From assembly GCA_013824385.1 (NCBI GenBank), contig PNNU01000229.1, positions 1 through 5,926 of the forward strand: a DNA stretch of 5,926 nt, given 5' to 3'. The notes under the pieces are model-generated. The model saw nothing but the letters and a program-made list of their open reading frames with translations, did no database searches and was not told where the DNA came from. The stretch comes from Anaerolinea sp. (GTDB taxonomy: Bacteria; Chloroflexota; Anaerolineae; Anaerolineales; Anaerolineaceae). Shown piece by piece: positions 1 through 5,783 of the stretch. How positions within the stretch are numbered: position 1 is the first letter of the stretch; the number at the start of each line of letters is the position of its first letter. A program made the translations under genes and the position numbers.

Positions 1-342
1 CAGCACCTTGCAGTAATGCACTTCACGGTAGTCAATGTGGAAGTACAGGCTGCCGTTGGGCTTGAGGATGCGCCGCGCTTCGATCAACCGGGGTTCGAGA
101 AAAGTCGGGAGGTCGTCAAAGATATCCGCGTATTCCTGCGAGCCAACCTTGACCGTGGAGTAGCGCTGCCCGGCGAAGCCGGTGCGGTCGCCGGTTTCGG
201 ACTTCTCAGTCTTGATCTGCGTCCGCGCCTGGGTTTTGCCCGTGTTGAACGGCGGATCTATATAGATGAGGGAGACTGACTCGGAAGGGAGTGATTGCAG
301 GATGTCGAGATTGTCAGAGAAATAGATTTTATTAATATGCAT
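1..342 (-). CDS. Site-specific DNA methyltransferase (N6-adenine or N4-cytosine), N-terminal part, cut by window edge
   Basis: This gene transfers a methyl group from S-adenosylmethionine to an exocyclic amino group of adenine or cytosine in DNA. The 114 visible codons begin MHINKIYFSDNLDILQSLP (the NLDIL segment is typical of the start of these enzymes). They then give SLIYIDPPFNTGK near residues 25-37, which carries catalytic motif IV, DPPF. Further on, the RLIEARRILKPNGSLYFHID segment is the usual helix and strand after the catalytic loop. Motif IV lying near the N-terminus, with the SAM-binding motif I expected later, fits the N6_N4_Mtase (beta-type) order, but motif I and the target-recognition part lie outside the window. 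ATG at 342 is the only clear start; its ribosome site is weak. The gene is GC-rich compared with the AT-rich spacer upstream of it. It may be a solitary methylase or part of a restriction system; no partner is visible on this side. Confidence 0.88.
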   Translation of the reverse strand, partial: MHINKIYFSDNLDILQSLPSESVSLIYIDPPFNTGKTQARTQIKTEKSETGDRTGFAGQRYSTVKVGSQEYADIFDDLPTFLEPRLIEARRILKPNGSLYFHIDYREVHYCKVL

Positions 343-485
343 AAGCCTAATTCTAGCAGAATAACAACAAAAACCAGAAATATTATTGATATCTCCTGTT
401 TAAAAATCACCTCTTCTAAACCTGTGATATAACACAAAAAATATGTTGTGGAAGATGATTTGCCGTGCAATAATATTGATTATTC

Positions 486-515
486 TTGGCAGAAAAGCCA
501 ACAACATTTTATACA
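486..515 (+). promoter_or_regulatory. Candidate sigma-70 promoter for the SRPBCC gene at 589
   Basis: TTGGCA at 486-491 matches the -35 consensus at five of six positions. An 18-base spacer leads to TATACA at 510-515, a four-of-six match to the -10 box. It lies about 75 bases before the start codon. The -35 box overlaps a perfect 5-bp inverted repeat, TTGGC (486-490) and GCCAA (497-501), separated by six bases, which could be an operator or a small hairpin. The region is AT-rich, so chance matches are likely. Confidence 0.35.
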
Positions 516-577
516 GCCCTTTTTTCAGGATAGTATCGAAAAGAAATTACCCTATTCTTATTGAGTAATAATAAAAT

Positions 578-581
578 GGAG
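578..581 (+). promoter_or_regulatory. Ribosome binding site for the 589 gene
   Basis: GGAG lies seven bases before the ATG at 589, supporting this start. Confidence 0.7.
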
Positions 582-588
582 AAAAATC

Positions 589-1020
589 ATGAAAGAGATT
601 CGATCAGAAATTGATATTAATACATCTGCTCAAAATGTCTGGCAAGTATTGACCGCCTTGGATGAATATCCAGAATGGAATCCGTTTCTTCATCATGCCA
701 TTGGAAAAGCAGAAATAGGTGAGAATGTGGACATTATTTTCAAATTTGGATCCAAGGATATGACACTTCACTGTAAAGTTGTCAAGGTTGAACCAAACCG
801 TGAATTGCGATGGAAATATCATGTCGGTTTGCCAATACTTTACCAAGGGGAGCATTGCTTTGAAATAAAATCAATTGGAGCCAATCAAGTCCATTTCATC
901 GACAAGGAGATTTTCACAGGTCTACTTGTTCCCTTCCTCGTAAAAGAGGATGACCGTGGTGGTTTCGAGGCGATGGATCAGGCGCTCAAAACCAGAGTTG
1001 AGAAGCTGATGATGGGCTAA
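589..1020 (+). CDS. SRPBCC-family protein (polyketide cyclase/dehydrase-like ligand-binding fold)
   Basis: A 143-residue protein that by itself forms one START/Bet v 1-like (SRPBCC) helix-grip domain, a fold with a deep hydrophobic cavity for small lipophilic ligands. The N-terminal strand, EIRSEIDINTSAQNVWQVL, is followed by DEYPEWNPF around residues 26-34, the best-conserved signature of the Polyketide_cyc2-type subgroup. Alternating strands follow up to about residue 110, and a long amphipathic C-terminal helix (FEAMDQALKTRVEKLM) closes the cavity. Length is normal for a single-domain member and no signal peptide is visible, so it is probably cytoplasmic. The ATG is set by GGAG seven bases upstream. 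It stands alone, divergent from the methyltransferase and convergent with the long minus-strand cluster. The substrate cannot be told from sequence; many members have no known enzyme activity. Confidence 0.85.
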   Translation: MKEIRSEIDINTSAQNVWQVLTALDEYPEWNPFLHHAIGKAEIGENVDIIFKFGSKDMTLHCKVVKVEPNRELRWKYHVGLPILYQGEHCFEIKSIGANQVHFIDKEIFTGLLVPFLVKEDDRGGFEAMDQALKTRVEKLMMG

Positions 1021-1305
1021 TGATTTTACTTTTTGGGGATTGAGTGGACTAAAAATACATGAGTCTGTGGTCGTATCCCAAAGGTGGCATTGATTAAGGT
1101 TATATCCGTTATGTGAGCAGAGTCACCGGTTCCGCTTAGAGTAATAAAGTCTTGCCATGTTGGTCAGGATGAGGTAGTAAAAATCCTAATATAACAGCCT
1201 CCGATTTACAATCTTTTTCAATTATTTGTAGATTAGATAATCCAGGTTATTGTTATGGCTTTAAATGCAATACTAGTTTTCTTAATTTGTTATTCTGTAG
1301 ATCGA
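1021..1305. other. Non-coding gap between two convergent genes
   Basis: No reading frame here looks like a protein in either direction, and I found no tRNA-like cloverleaf, repeat array or convincing GC-rich hairpin followed by a T-run. A weak GATT-TAC-AATC stem with five Ts after it (around 1203-1218) is too short to call a terminator. A near-palindrome GATTA-GA-TAATC lies near 1232-1243. Transcripts from 589 and from the minus-strand operon must both end near here, so termination may be factor-dependent. Confidence 0.5.
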
Positions 1306-2186
1306 TTACTTGTTTTCCACAAAAGGTATTGTCCAGTGATCGTGTTTGCAGTTTGGACAGCGTTCGTAGCGTTTTCCGATGCGGTTGATGCCCCACCACG
1401 GACCGACGTACAGGGTTTGGCATTCGGGGCAGACGGCCTTCCCGAGGACGGATGCCATGCGTTTTGGTGTATTCAATAGGTGTGATCCCAGGAATATTAG
1501 CGAAGCTATAAAGAAGAGGGTGATCCACGTCCAAAGGAGTTGGCTCCACAGGACCCCGCCGTCATTAAACGGAAATTGAATCGACAAGAATATGGGCATG
1601 TTTAACAGCCAATGGAAAACAGGCGCCAGCAGGATCAGCCAGAACCTTCGGCTGCTGATGGATTCAATTGCAATCAAAATCAAGGCGCTGTGGATGAAAC
1701 AAACCATCATCCTTTCTACTATGAATCCGCTGGAGTAATACCAAGGCAAGCCGATTGATTGTGGGTTGGATGCAATACTTTGAGTGAGAAAGATTTATTC
1801 GCCAATGCCGAACCCCAGGCCTAAACAGATTGCCCAGGCCGCTTTGTTGTTGTGCTTGATTCTTCCAGCCAAAAAGAGTGGGATCAAAACAATCCACTTG
1901 GCAGGTTCTACTGTAAGCGGTTCATAAAGAGATGCGGTCCAACGATACCCTGTTGGATCACTTTGTATCAGCGTTTGAACAGCACGGTCAAGTGGCAGCC
2001 GTAGTAAATAATACGCACCAAAAAAACGGCACCTGCAAGGATCATGCTAATATAGCGATTATTCGATTCCAAGAGGTCAAGCGTTTGATGATTACCAGGC
2101 TGACCAGGAATAACAAGATTAGTATCGTGATTACGGCGGCAATAGTAATTCCCGGCTTGCTTAATAAATTCCTTCCAGAGATACAT
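1306..2186 (-). pseudogene. Decayed multi-pass intramembrane-protease-like gene (PrsW/YhfC-like) with C-terminal zinc ribbon
   Basis: Reading the minus strand through three frames gives one coherent membrane protein of about 290 residues. It starts at ATG 2186 (MYLWKEFIKQAG). It shifts near the GGG at about 2151-2153 into a hydrophobic segment (ITIAAVITILILLFLVSLVI), shifts back near 2045-2050 (ISMILAGAVF), shifts again at a T7 run (2020-2026), and then continues GAYYLLRLPLDRAVQTLI and VEPAKWIVLIPLFLAGR. An in-frame TAA at 1795-1797 follows GLGFGIGE, directly before IFLTQSIASNP. The last part has FIVERMMVCFIHSALILIAI and PVFHWLLNMPIFL. The Glu, then Arg...His, then His...Asn pattern in successive helices resembles PrsW or YhfC-type intramembrane proteases. 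The tail has CPEC and CPNC pairs 20 residues apart, a zinc ribbon. The start overlaps the preceding SRPBCC gene by 26 bases, as in a once-coupled operon end. The last 147 codons, from TTG 1749, remain open but lack the catalytic Glu. Sequencing error is a possible alternative; the family call is moderate. Confidence 0.62.
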
Positions 2187-2616
2187 CTCGGATTAACGCG
2201 TTACGTAAATTCATGAAAGATCTTCGTGTTTGAATTTTCAATATCAATGACCATAGGGGACCCAAAAGGCGCCATGAGCCTTGCGGCTCCCATTCAATGC
2301 GTCCCCTGAAGAGGGTTGACTCCCCTTGTGGTTTGAGGTCACCAACATACCGGTAAGGTGCTCCGCCCACCAGGCCGTCAATAACGATGTGATTTGGAGG
2401 GTCATACTCCACGATTCGCCATGTGGCTTTTCCAAAACCGGCATGCTCCCCTTCAAAGGTGGTACCAAGCCCGATCGGGTCTGGAGATGTCATGATTACG
2501 TTTTTGACATGACCTTTATTCCACTCAGATTCATAGCGTAAATCTGCAAAATATGCGAAAACAAAATCTTGTTTTCTGTCAATTTGAATTTCGGTTTCAG
2601 CTGAGATTTTAACCAT
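2161..2616 (-). CDS. SRPBCC-family protein, second copy of the fold in the window
   Basis: A 151-residue single-domain SRPBCC protein. It shows the first strand (ISAETEIQIDRKQDFVFAYF), the helix with an RYESEWNKG turn near residues 27-35, then GLGTTFEGEHAGFGKATWRI and VEYDPPNHIVIDG, which match the strand pattern of this fold, and a long C-terminal helix (TRRSFMNLRNALIRDV). These proteins bind small hydrophobic ligands, and some act as cyclases, hydrolases or chaperone cofactors; the ligand here is unknown. It shares little obvious sequence with the 589 gene, so the two look like separate subgroups rather than a recent duplication. AAGAGG lies five bases before the ATG at 2616. It sits 43 bases after the STM3941-like gene, and its stop overlaps the start of the decayed protease gene by 26 bases. 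Confidence 0.83.
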   Translation of the reverse strand: MVKISAETEIQIDRKQDFVFAYFADLRYESEWNKGHVKNVIMTSPDPIGLGTTFEGEHAGFGKATWRIVEYDPPNHIVIDGLVGGAPYRYVGDLKPQGESTLFRGRIEWEPQGSWRLLGPLWSLILKIQTRRSFMNLRNALIRDVSLEGIY

Positions 2617-2621
2617 TTCAA

Positions 2622-2627
2622 CCTCTT
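2622..2627 (-). promoter_or_regulatory. Ribosome binding site for the 2616 SRPBCC gene
   Basis: AAGAGG on the minus strand with a five-base spacer to the ATG at 2616. Confidence 0.65.
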
Positions 2628-2659
2628 ATCAAGTAAAAAGGATTATTAAAAAGGTATTT

Positions 2660-3175
2660 CTATGCGTCCAACCGTTCTTTGAGCAGCGTCACAAGGTGTT
2701 GCGGATCGTACTCAAGTGTGGTGGCTGTTATTAAAATGGGCGAACCGGTTTGTTGATACTGAACACGCCGGCTGGCGCTTATTCTTGGCGATTTATAGAT
2801 ATATTCGTCTGGATTTTTTAACTCAACGACAATCAATTTGTGGTTGAAACTTCCTTTAATTTCCTTGAAGCCGATGATATCACTCCAGGGTATGAATTCT
2901 GTGCTGGTGATGTTGGTTCGGTTGGTGATGCCTTTTGAGTCGATGATCAAGCCGGGTCTTTTTCTGGATGAATGTCTGATGACGATGACGATTGTCCAGA
3001 TTACGATGGCAGCAATCAACACGACCGCCGTCACCTTTAGATTCAAAAAACCCGGCAGTTTTGGATATATTATTCCTAAGAGCAAATAAATTGCACCAGC
3101 ACCCACCAACAAAAGAAAAAGTGTAATTATGGCTACCGGTTGTTTTTTGTTGAAGAGCTCAATTTTATTATCCAT
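2660..3175 (-). CDS. Two-helix membrane protein, STM3941-family-like
   Basis: A 171-residue protein with two predicted membrane helices near residues 13-37 (IITLFLLLVGAGAIYLLLGI) and 47-66 (KVTAVVLIAAIVIWTIVIVI), then a basic HSSRKRPG turn and a soluble cytoplasmic domain of about 100 residues. This domain has the features LIIDSKGITNRT, STEFIPWSDIIGFKEI and KLIVVELKNPDEYI, a beta-rich PH-like pattern: a 'default value / Ile-Pro-Trp-x-(D/E)-Ile' strand that I associate with the STM3941 family and its relatives. Their biochemical function is not known. The ATG at 3175 has only a weak upstream purine stretch, so initiation may depend on coupling from the lipoprotein gene ending 22 bases before it. 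The match is from memory of the family pattern and could be wrong in detail; the topology is clear. Confidence 0.7.
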   Translation of the reverse strand: MDNKIELFNKKQPVAIITLFLLLVGAGAIYLLLGIIYPKLPGFLNLKVTAVVLIAAIVIWTIVIVIRHSSRKRPGLIIDSKGITNRTNITSTEFIPWSDIIGFKEIKGSFNHKLIVVELKNPDEYIYKSPRISASRRVQYQQTGSPILITATTLEYDPQHLVTLLKERLDA

Positions 3176-3197
3176 TTGTTATCACTTTCTTGAAATA

Positions 3198-3695
3198 TCA
3201 TTTATAACGATTGATCGCGTCTGAAGGTAACTGGAGTTTTTCTAAAAATACTTGCAGGGGGTGAGTGATAAGTTCACCATTTGTATAGGTTACTCCGGGG
3301 TTGAAATTGAGTGAGAATGCCTTGCTATTTTCGAAGGTAATTTCATAATAGCTGCTCTCGCCGCCGTCTGGCGGATCAATCGGCTCAACACGTTCAATCG
3401 ATTTCAGGTTGACGGTTTCCAACTCCAAAAACAGCAAGGCTATTGTCTGTGCGTCGGCTGGTATGCCCCAACTGCCGGCGTTTACCTCGCTTGTATCCAC
3501 AAAACCGTTACGCGTAAAGGTGACTGTGTCTTTATTAATAATAAATGCTTCGTGCCATTGCAACTCGGGCAGGATGCTGCCAGCATCAGACACAACGGTG
3601 ATTTGGGATATGTCTTTCATGTTTTCTTCCTTTTCGCAACCAGCCAAAGCTAAAAATATAACCAGAGCGATAATCGCGGATATTTTTTTGAACAT
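3198..3695 (-). CDS. Small secreted lipoprotein of unknown function
   Basis: A 165-residue protein with a type II signal peptide: KK at residues 3-4, a hydrophobic run (ISAIIALVIFLALAG), and a LAGC lipobox with the lipidated Cys at about residue 20. The mature part begins CEKEE. It contains a middle section VDTSEVNAGSWGIPADAQTI and a C-terminal YYEITFENSKAFSLNFNPG, suggesting a small beta-rich domain that I do not recognise. An upstream in-frame TTG at 3701 would leave no room for a ribosome site, whereas GGAGGG lies six bases before the ATG at 3695, so that start is used here. It probably anchors to the outer face of the cytoplasmic membrane. It follows the HIT gene by 35 bases and precedes the membrane protein by 22. 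The pairing of a lipoprotein with a two-helix membrane protein suggests, but does not prove, that they act together at the envelope. Confidence 0.8.
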   Translation of the reverse strand: MFKKISAIIALVIFLALAGCEKEENMKDISQITVVSDAGSILPELQWHEAFIINKDTVTFTRNGFVDTSEVNAGSWGIPADAQTIALLFLELETVNLKSIERVEPIDPPDGGESSYYEITFENSKAFSLNFNPGVTYTNGELITHPLQVFLEKLQLPSDAINRYK

Positions 3696-3701
3696 TGACA
3701 A

Positions 3702-3707
3702 CCCTCC
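3702..3707 (-). promoter_or_regulatory. Strong ribosome binding site that sets the lipoprotein start
   Basis: GGAGGG is six bases before ATG 3695 and abuts the alternative TTG at 3701, ruling out the longer start. Confidence 0.8.
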
Positions 3708-3730
3708 ATCGAAAAAAAACGGTGTGGTTA

Positions 3731-4210
3731 TTAACTAAAGGAATTGTTTTTGAAATACAACTGTAGACTTTCGGTTAATCTAGCTATCTCAGTCTCATCA
3801 CCCTTGGGGGCATCAGGCCATTCATCCACCTTGGAGCCCCAATACTCGCGGGGCGCGCCGCGGTAGCGGCCAATAACATGTACGTGCATGTGTGGTACAC
3901 CGTCCACGATTATAAATGAGTACACATGGTCCATATCGAGGGTGCTGAGCAAGGCTTTTGAAACCCGCTTGATATAAAGCCCGATGAGCTGGGCTTCTTC
4001 GTCCATCAGATCGGCATATTCGGAAATATGTCTTTTGGTTTCAATGAAGATATGGCCGAGGTAATGAGCCTTTTCATCCCCCCAAAAGAGGGAATGGGAG
4101 ACCGCTATCAGGTCGTCTTCATATATAAAGCCGCCGAAAAGCCTTACTTCTCCGCTGTGTTTACGGCAGACGATGCAGTCATTTTGTATCTGGTTGTCAT
4201 TTTTATTCAT
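3731..4210 (-). CDS. HIT-family protein (histidine triad nucleotide hydrolase/transferase)
   Basis: A 159-residue histidine-triad protein that acts on nucleoside phosphate esters, such as dinucleoside polyphosphates or adenylated molecules, through a covalent nucleotidyl-histidine intermediate. The active motif PHMHVHVIGR gives His107-x-His109-x-His111, with the middle His as expected nucleophile. An N-terminal C-x2-C (Cys12, Cys15) and conserved His residues around 49-61 resemble the structural zinc site found in many HIT proteins. A C-terminal tail of about 45 residues (from RYRGAPREYWGS) follows the triad; this tail is common in the Ap4A-hydrolase-like branch, but the exact substrate cannot be told. 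The start is moved to ATG 4210, because the longer frame would run deep into the upstream gene. This ATG is one base after the upstream stop, with AAGGA ten bases before it, which implies translational coupling. It is probably cytoplasmic. Confidence 0.9.
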   Translation of the reverse strand: MNKNDNQIQNDCIVCRKHSGEVRLFGGFIYEDDLIAVSHSLFWGDEKAHYLGHIFIETKRHISEYADLMDEEAQLIGLYIKRVSKALLSTLDMDHVYSFIIVDGVPHMHVHVIGRYRGAPREYWGSKVDEWPDAPKGDETEIARLTESLQLYFKNNSFS

Positions 4211-4211
4211 T

Positions 4212-5189
4212 CTAAAATTGTCCTTCAAATCCTGTGCGTTGAAAAGGTTTGGTAAGCAGAATATCAAGTGCTTTACGCAGCGAGGATACTTCAAGACCGG
4301 ATTTTTCAACCAGGGCATTCATTTCATTGGCGAGATGCAGCATTTCATCAGAGGCTTGTGAAAGATGATAGCTTATACCAACCTCTCCCATCTTTGATTT
4401 AAAAAGCAAGCGGAACATGCCCGTAAGGATGAACTGAGGTGCATTCTTCATTATGTGATCGGTTGGAGACAGGTGTCGATATCCCAATGCCTGAACGACC
4501 GACAACGACTCTTTGACGGCATTCACCAACAGGATGAGGTCAGCCTTCGATTTTGCCAGTGCTCGTAAATCACCTCCGTGTTTCAGTCCAAGCATGGCTA
4601 TGGGGATGACCCCGGCTGCATGGATCACCAGATCATCAACAATGTGAGTCGAAATTTTTGCTTTGGAGATTCCTTGATTTAGCGCAGTCACCAGCTTTTC
4701 CAGGCGGGGAGTGATCGATCCGTCAATCTCGCCAAAGGGAATGGCGACAGATTTTACAATCATAGCTTTAATAATATCCCCTTCACGCCTTCCAGCTGCG
4801 TAGACATGTCCCATCAACACACGTTCCTTGCCGAGTTCATTGGTATATTCATGAGGGTCTGCAAGGGTGTTTCCCATAAAGACTATATTTGGCGAGCAGT
4901 TTTGTTTTAATATGGGCACTATTTCAAGAGCCTGGTTCTTGCGCATAATCACGAAGATGTAATCATAAAAACCATTGGGGGCCAGAGAATTGACCACATT
5001 CACTTTGACAATAGTACGCTTGTTGTTCAACGGATTTTCGATGACAATACCGTTGTCGCGGATGAACTCAAATCGCGATCCTCTTGCCAGTACGGTAACA
5101 TCAATTCCGCTTTGATGCAAAATAGTGGCGCATGCTGAACCGTTTACCCCGGCACCGAATACCAGTATTCTGATTCGATCAGTTGCCAT
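4212..5189 (-). CDS. Ketopantoate-reductase-like NAD(P)H oxidoreductase (PanE/ApbA family, probably not true PanE)
   Basis: A 325-residue protein with a Rossmann nucleotide-binding N-terminal half. IRILVFGAGVNGSACATIL carries GxGxxG at residues 12-17, followed by a strand ending DVTVLARGSR, where the Arg in the last turn suits NADPH. It also shows YDYIFVIMRKNQALEIVPI and NIVFMGNTLADPHEY. The second half is helical and matches the ApbA C-terminal domain shape, with GGDLRALAKSKADL and KESLSVVQALGY. In the catalytic Lys/Asn region of real ketopantoate reductases this protein has VIHAAGVIPIAML, so the substrate is likely different. Starting from ATG 5189 is favoured because GGAGG lies five bases before it; the TTG at 5201 would lie under that site. 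It follows TIGR04076 by 30 bases and its stop is one base before the HIT start. Confidence 0.8.
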   Translation of the reverse strand: MATDRIRILVFGAGVNGSACATILHQSGIDVTVLARGSRFEFIRDNGIVIENPLNNKRTIVKVNVVNSLAPNGFYDYIFVIMRKNQALEIVPILKQNCSPNIVFMGNTLADPHEYTNELGKERVLMGHVYAAGRREGDIIKAMIVKSVAIPFGEIDGSITPRLEKLVTALNQGISKAKISTHIVDDLVIHAAGVIPIAMLGLKHGGDLRALAKSKADLILLVNAVKESLSVVQALGYRHLSPTDHIMKNAPQFILTGMFRLLFKSKMGEVGISYHLSQASDEMLHLANEMNALVEKSGLEVSSLRKALDILLTKPFQRTGFEGQF

Positions 5190-5194
5190 ATCCG

Positions 5195-5199
5195 CCTCC
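5195..5199 (-). promoter_or_regulatory. Ribosome binding site that sets the oxidoreductase start
   Basis: GGAGG with a five-base spacer to ATG 5189; it overlaps the alternative upstream TTG at 5201, making that start unlikely. Confidence 0.8.
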
Positions 5200-5219
5200 A
5201 AATGAGAGCATCAAGAAAA

Positions 5220-5588
5220 TTATTCTTTTTCTAGTTCAACTCTTTCCACCTTGAATGTCACTGGCCGCAATCCATCCGTGCAGCAGCAGATCATTGGGGA
5301 GGGATGTCCGCCGTGGATGCTCATGATTACTGCGCGAATATCTCCCCAAGCCCAGGTGCAAAATCCTTCAGGGGGATCCCAGCGGATGTTGGTATAAAAA
5401 ACCTGGCCGACTTCAAGCCGACTGCAGGCACGCGGGCAGCCGTAAGGGTACTTTTCATAAAGATCCTGAGCAAAATCTTTTTTGAGTACAGTAATTTTGC
5501 CGCGATATTTTTCATGGCAGTTTATAAGGCCGATTTTTTCAGCTGATTCCAGGTTTATTTGATGTTGGTCTATCAAAGAATTATCCAC
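5220..5588 (-). CDS. TIGR04076-family cysteine-rich protein of unknown function
   Basis: A 122-residue protein with the TIGR04076 signature: KITVLKKDFAQDLYEKYP near residues 31-48, GCPRACSRLEVGQVF (Cys51, Cys55), PPEGFCTWAWGDI around 72-84, and the C-terminal ICCCTDGLRPVTFKVERV with three adjacent Cys at 101-103. The function of this family is not known. Conserved cysteines suggest metal or Fe-S binding or redox activity, but that is inference. An N-terminal stretch of about 28 residues (DNSLIDQHQINLESAEKIG) precedes the conserved core, which in relatives often starts near the 'KITV' strand; the core could also start further downstream. The best start is GTG at 5588, eight bases after AGGAG (5597-5601); the GTG at 5597 overlaps that site. 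It is probably the first gene of the minus-strand operon, 30 bases before the oxidoreductase. Confidence 0.8.
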   Translation of the reverse strand: MDNSLIDQHQINLESAEKIGLINCHEKYRGKITVLKKDFAQDLYEKYPYGCPRACSRLEVGQVFYTNIRWDPPEGFCTWAWGDIRAVIMSIHGGHPSPMICCCTDGLRPVTFKVERVELEKE

Positions 5589-5596
5589 CCCGATCA

Positions 5597-5601
5597 CTCC
5601 T
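5597..5601 (-). promoter_or_regulatory. Ribosome binding site that selects GTG 5588
   Basis: AGGAG with an eight-base spacer to GTG 5588; it overlaps the alternative GTG at 5597. Confidence 0.6.
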
Positions 5602-5625
5602 GTTATTTGTTGGATTTCTAAAATG

Positions 5626-5654
5626 ATAATTAAATATAATCCTATTTCTGTAAA
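5626..5654 (-). promoter_or_regulatory. Candidate promoter for the minus-strand operon
   Basis: On the minus strand, TTTACA (5649-5654) is followed by a 17-base spacer and AATTAT (5626-5631), a reasonable -35/-10 pair that would start transcription about 30 bases before the first start codon. The area is very AT-rich, so other boxes fit nearly as well. The location, between divergent genes, supports a promoter more than the exact boxes do. Confidence 0.35.
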
Positions 5655-5661
5655 AAAATAG

Positions 5662-5708
5662 AGTGGATCAACATTTTTATTTGTGTGAAAAGACTGATGA
5701 AATCCACT
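5662..5708. repeat. Perfect 7-bp inverted repeat in the divergent promoter region
   Basis: AGTGGAT at 5662-5668 and its exact complement ATCCACT at 5702-5708 are separated by 33 bases. They sit between the two opposing promoters, so they could be half-sites of a regulator that controls both directions, or a long-looped hairpin. The short arms also allow chance. Confidence 0.3.
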
Positions 5709-5727
5709 TCTTCTTGGCGTAAGTGCC

Positions 5728-5756
5728 TTGACAACTTGTACTTTTCGTCTGACAAT
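5728..5756 (+). promoter_or_regulatory. Sigma-70 promoter for the lipoprotein at 5792
   Basis: A perfect -35 box, TTGACA (5728-5733), an ideal 17-base spacer and GACAAT (5751-5756), a four-of-six -10 box. Transcription would start near 5763, giving a leader of about 29 bases. Confidence 0.7.
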
Positions 5757-5776
5757 AACAACTTACAAAAAATAAT

Positions 5777-5783
5777 AGAAGGA
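5777..5783 (+). promoter_or_regulatory. Ribosome binding site for the 5792 lipoprotein gene
   Basis: AGAAGGA with an eight-base spacer to the ATG at 5792. Confidence 0.7.

Noticed and set aside
422..436. CTGTGATATAACACA near-palindrome that recalls a CRP-like site
   Set aside because: It keeps only TGTG and CACA arms with a shorter spacing than real CRP sites; AT-rich chance is likely.
258..470. Minus-strand 70-residue hydrophobic reading frame
   Set aside because: It overlaps the start of the methyltransferase in another frame and its spacer, and has no ribosome site or family resemblance.
1203..1218. Possible intrinsic terminator, GATT-TAC-AATC plus T-run
   Set aside because: A four-pair AT-rich stem is too weak to call.
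1968..2186. A separate 72-residue gene on the minus strand
   Set aside because: Only its first dozen residues and last part read sensibly; the middle is out of frame with a membrane segment. It is better explained as part of the frameshifted protease gene.
3731..4318. Longer form of the HIT protein beginning at 4318
   Set aside because: The first 36 residues would be out-of-frame translation of the oxidoreductase gene; ATG 4210 has a ribosome site and a one-base junction.
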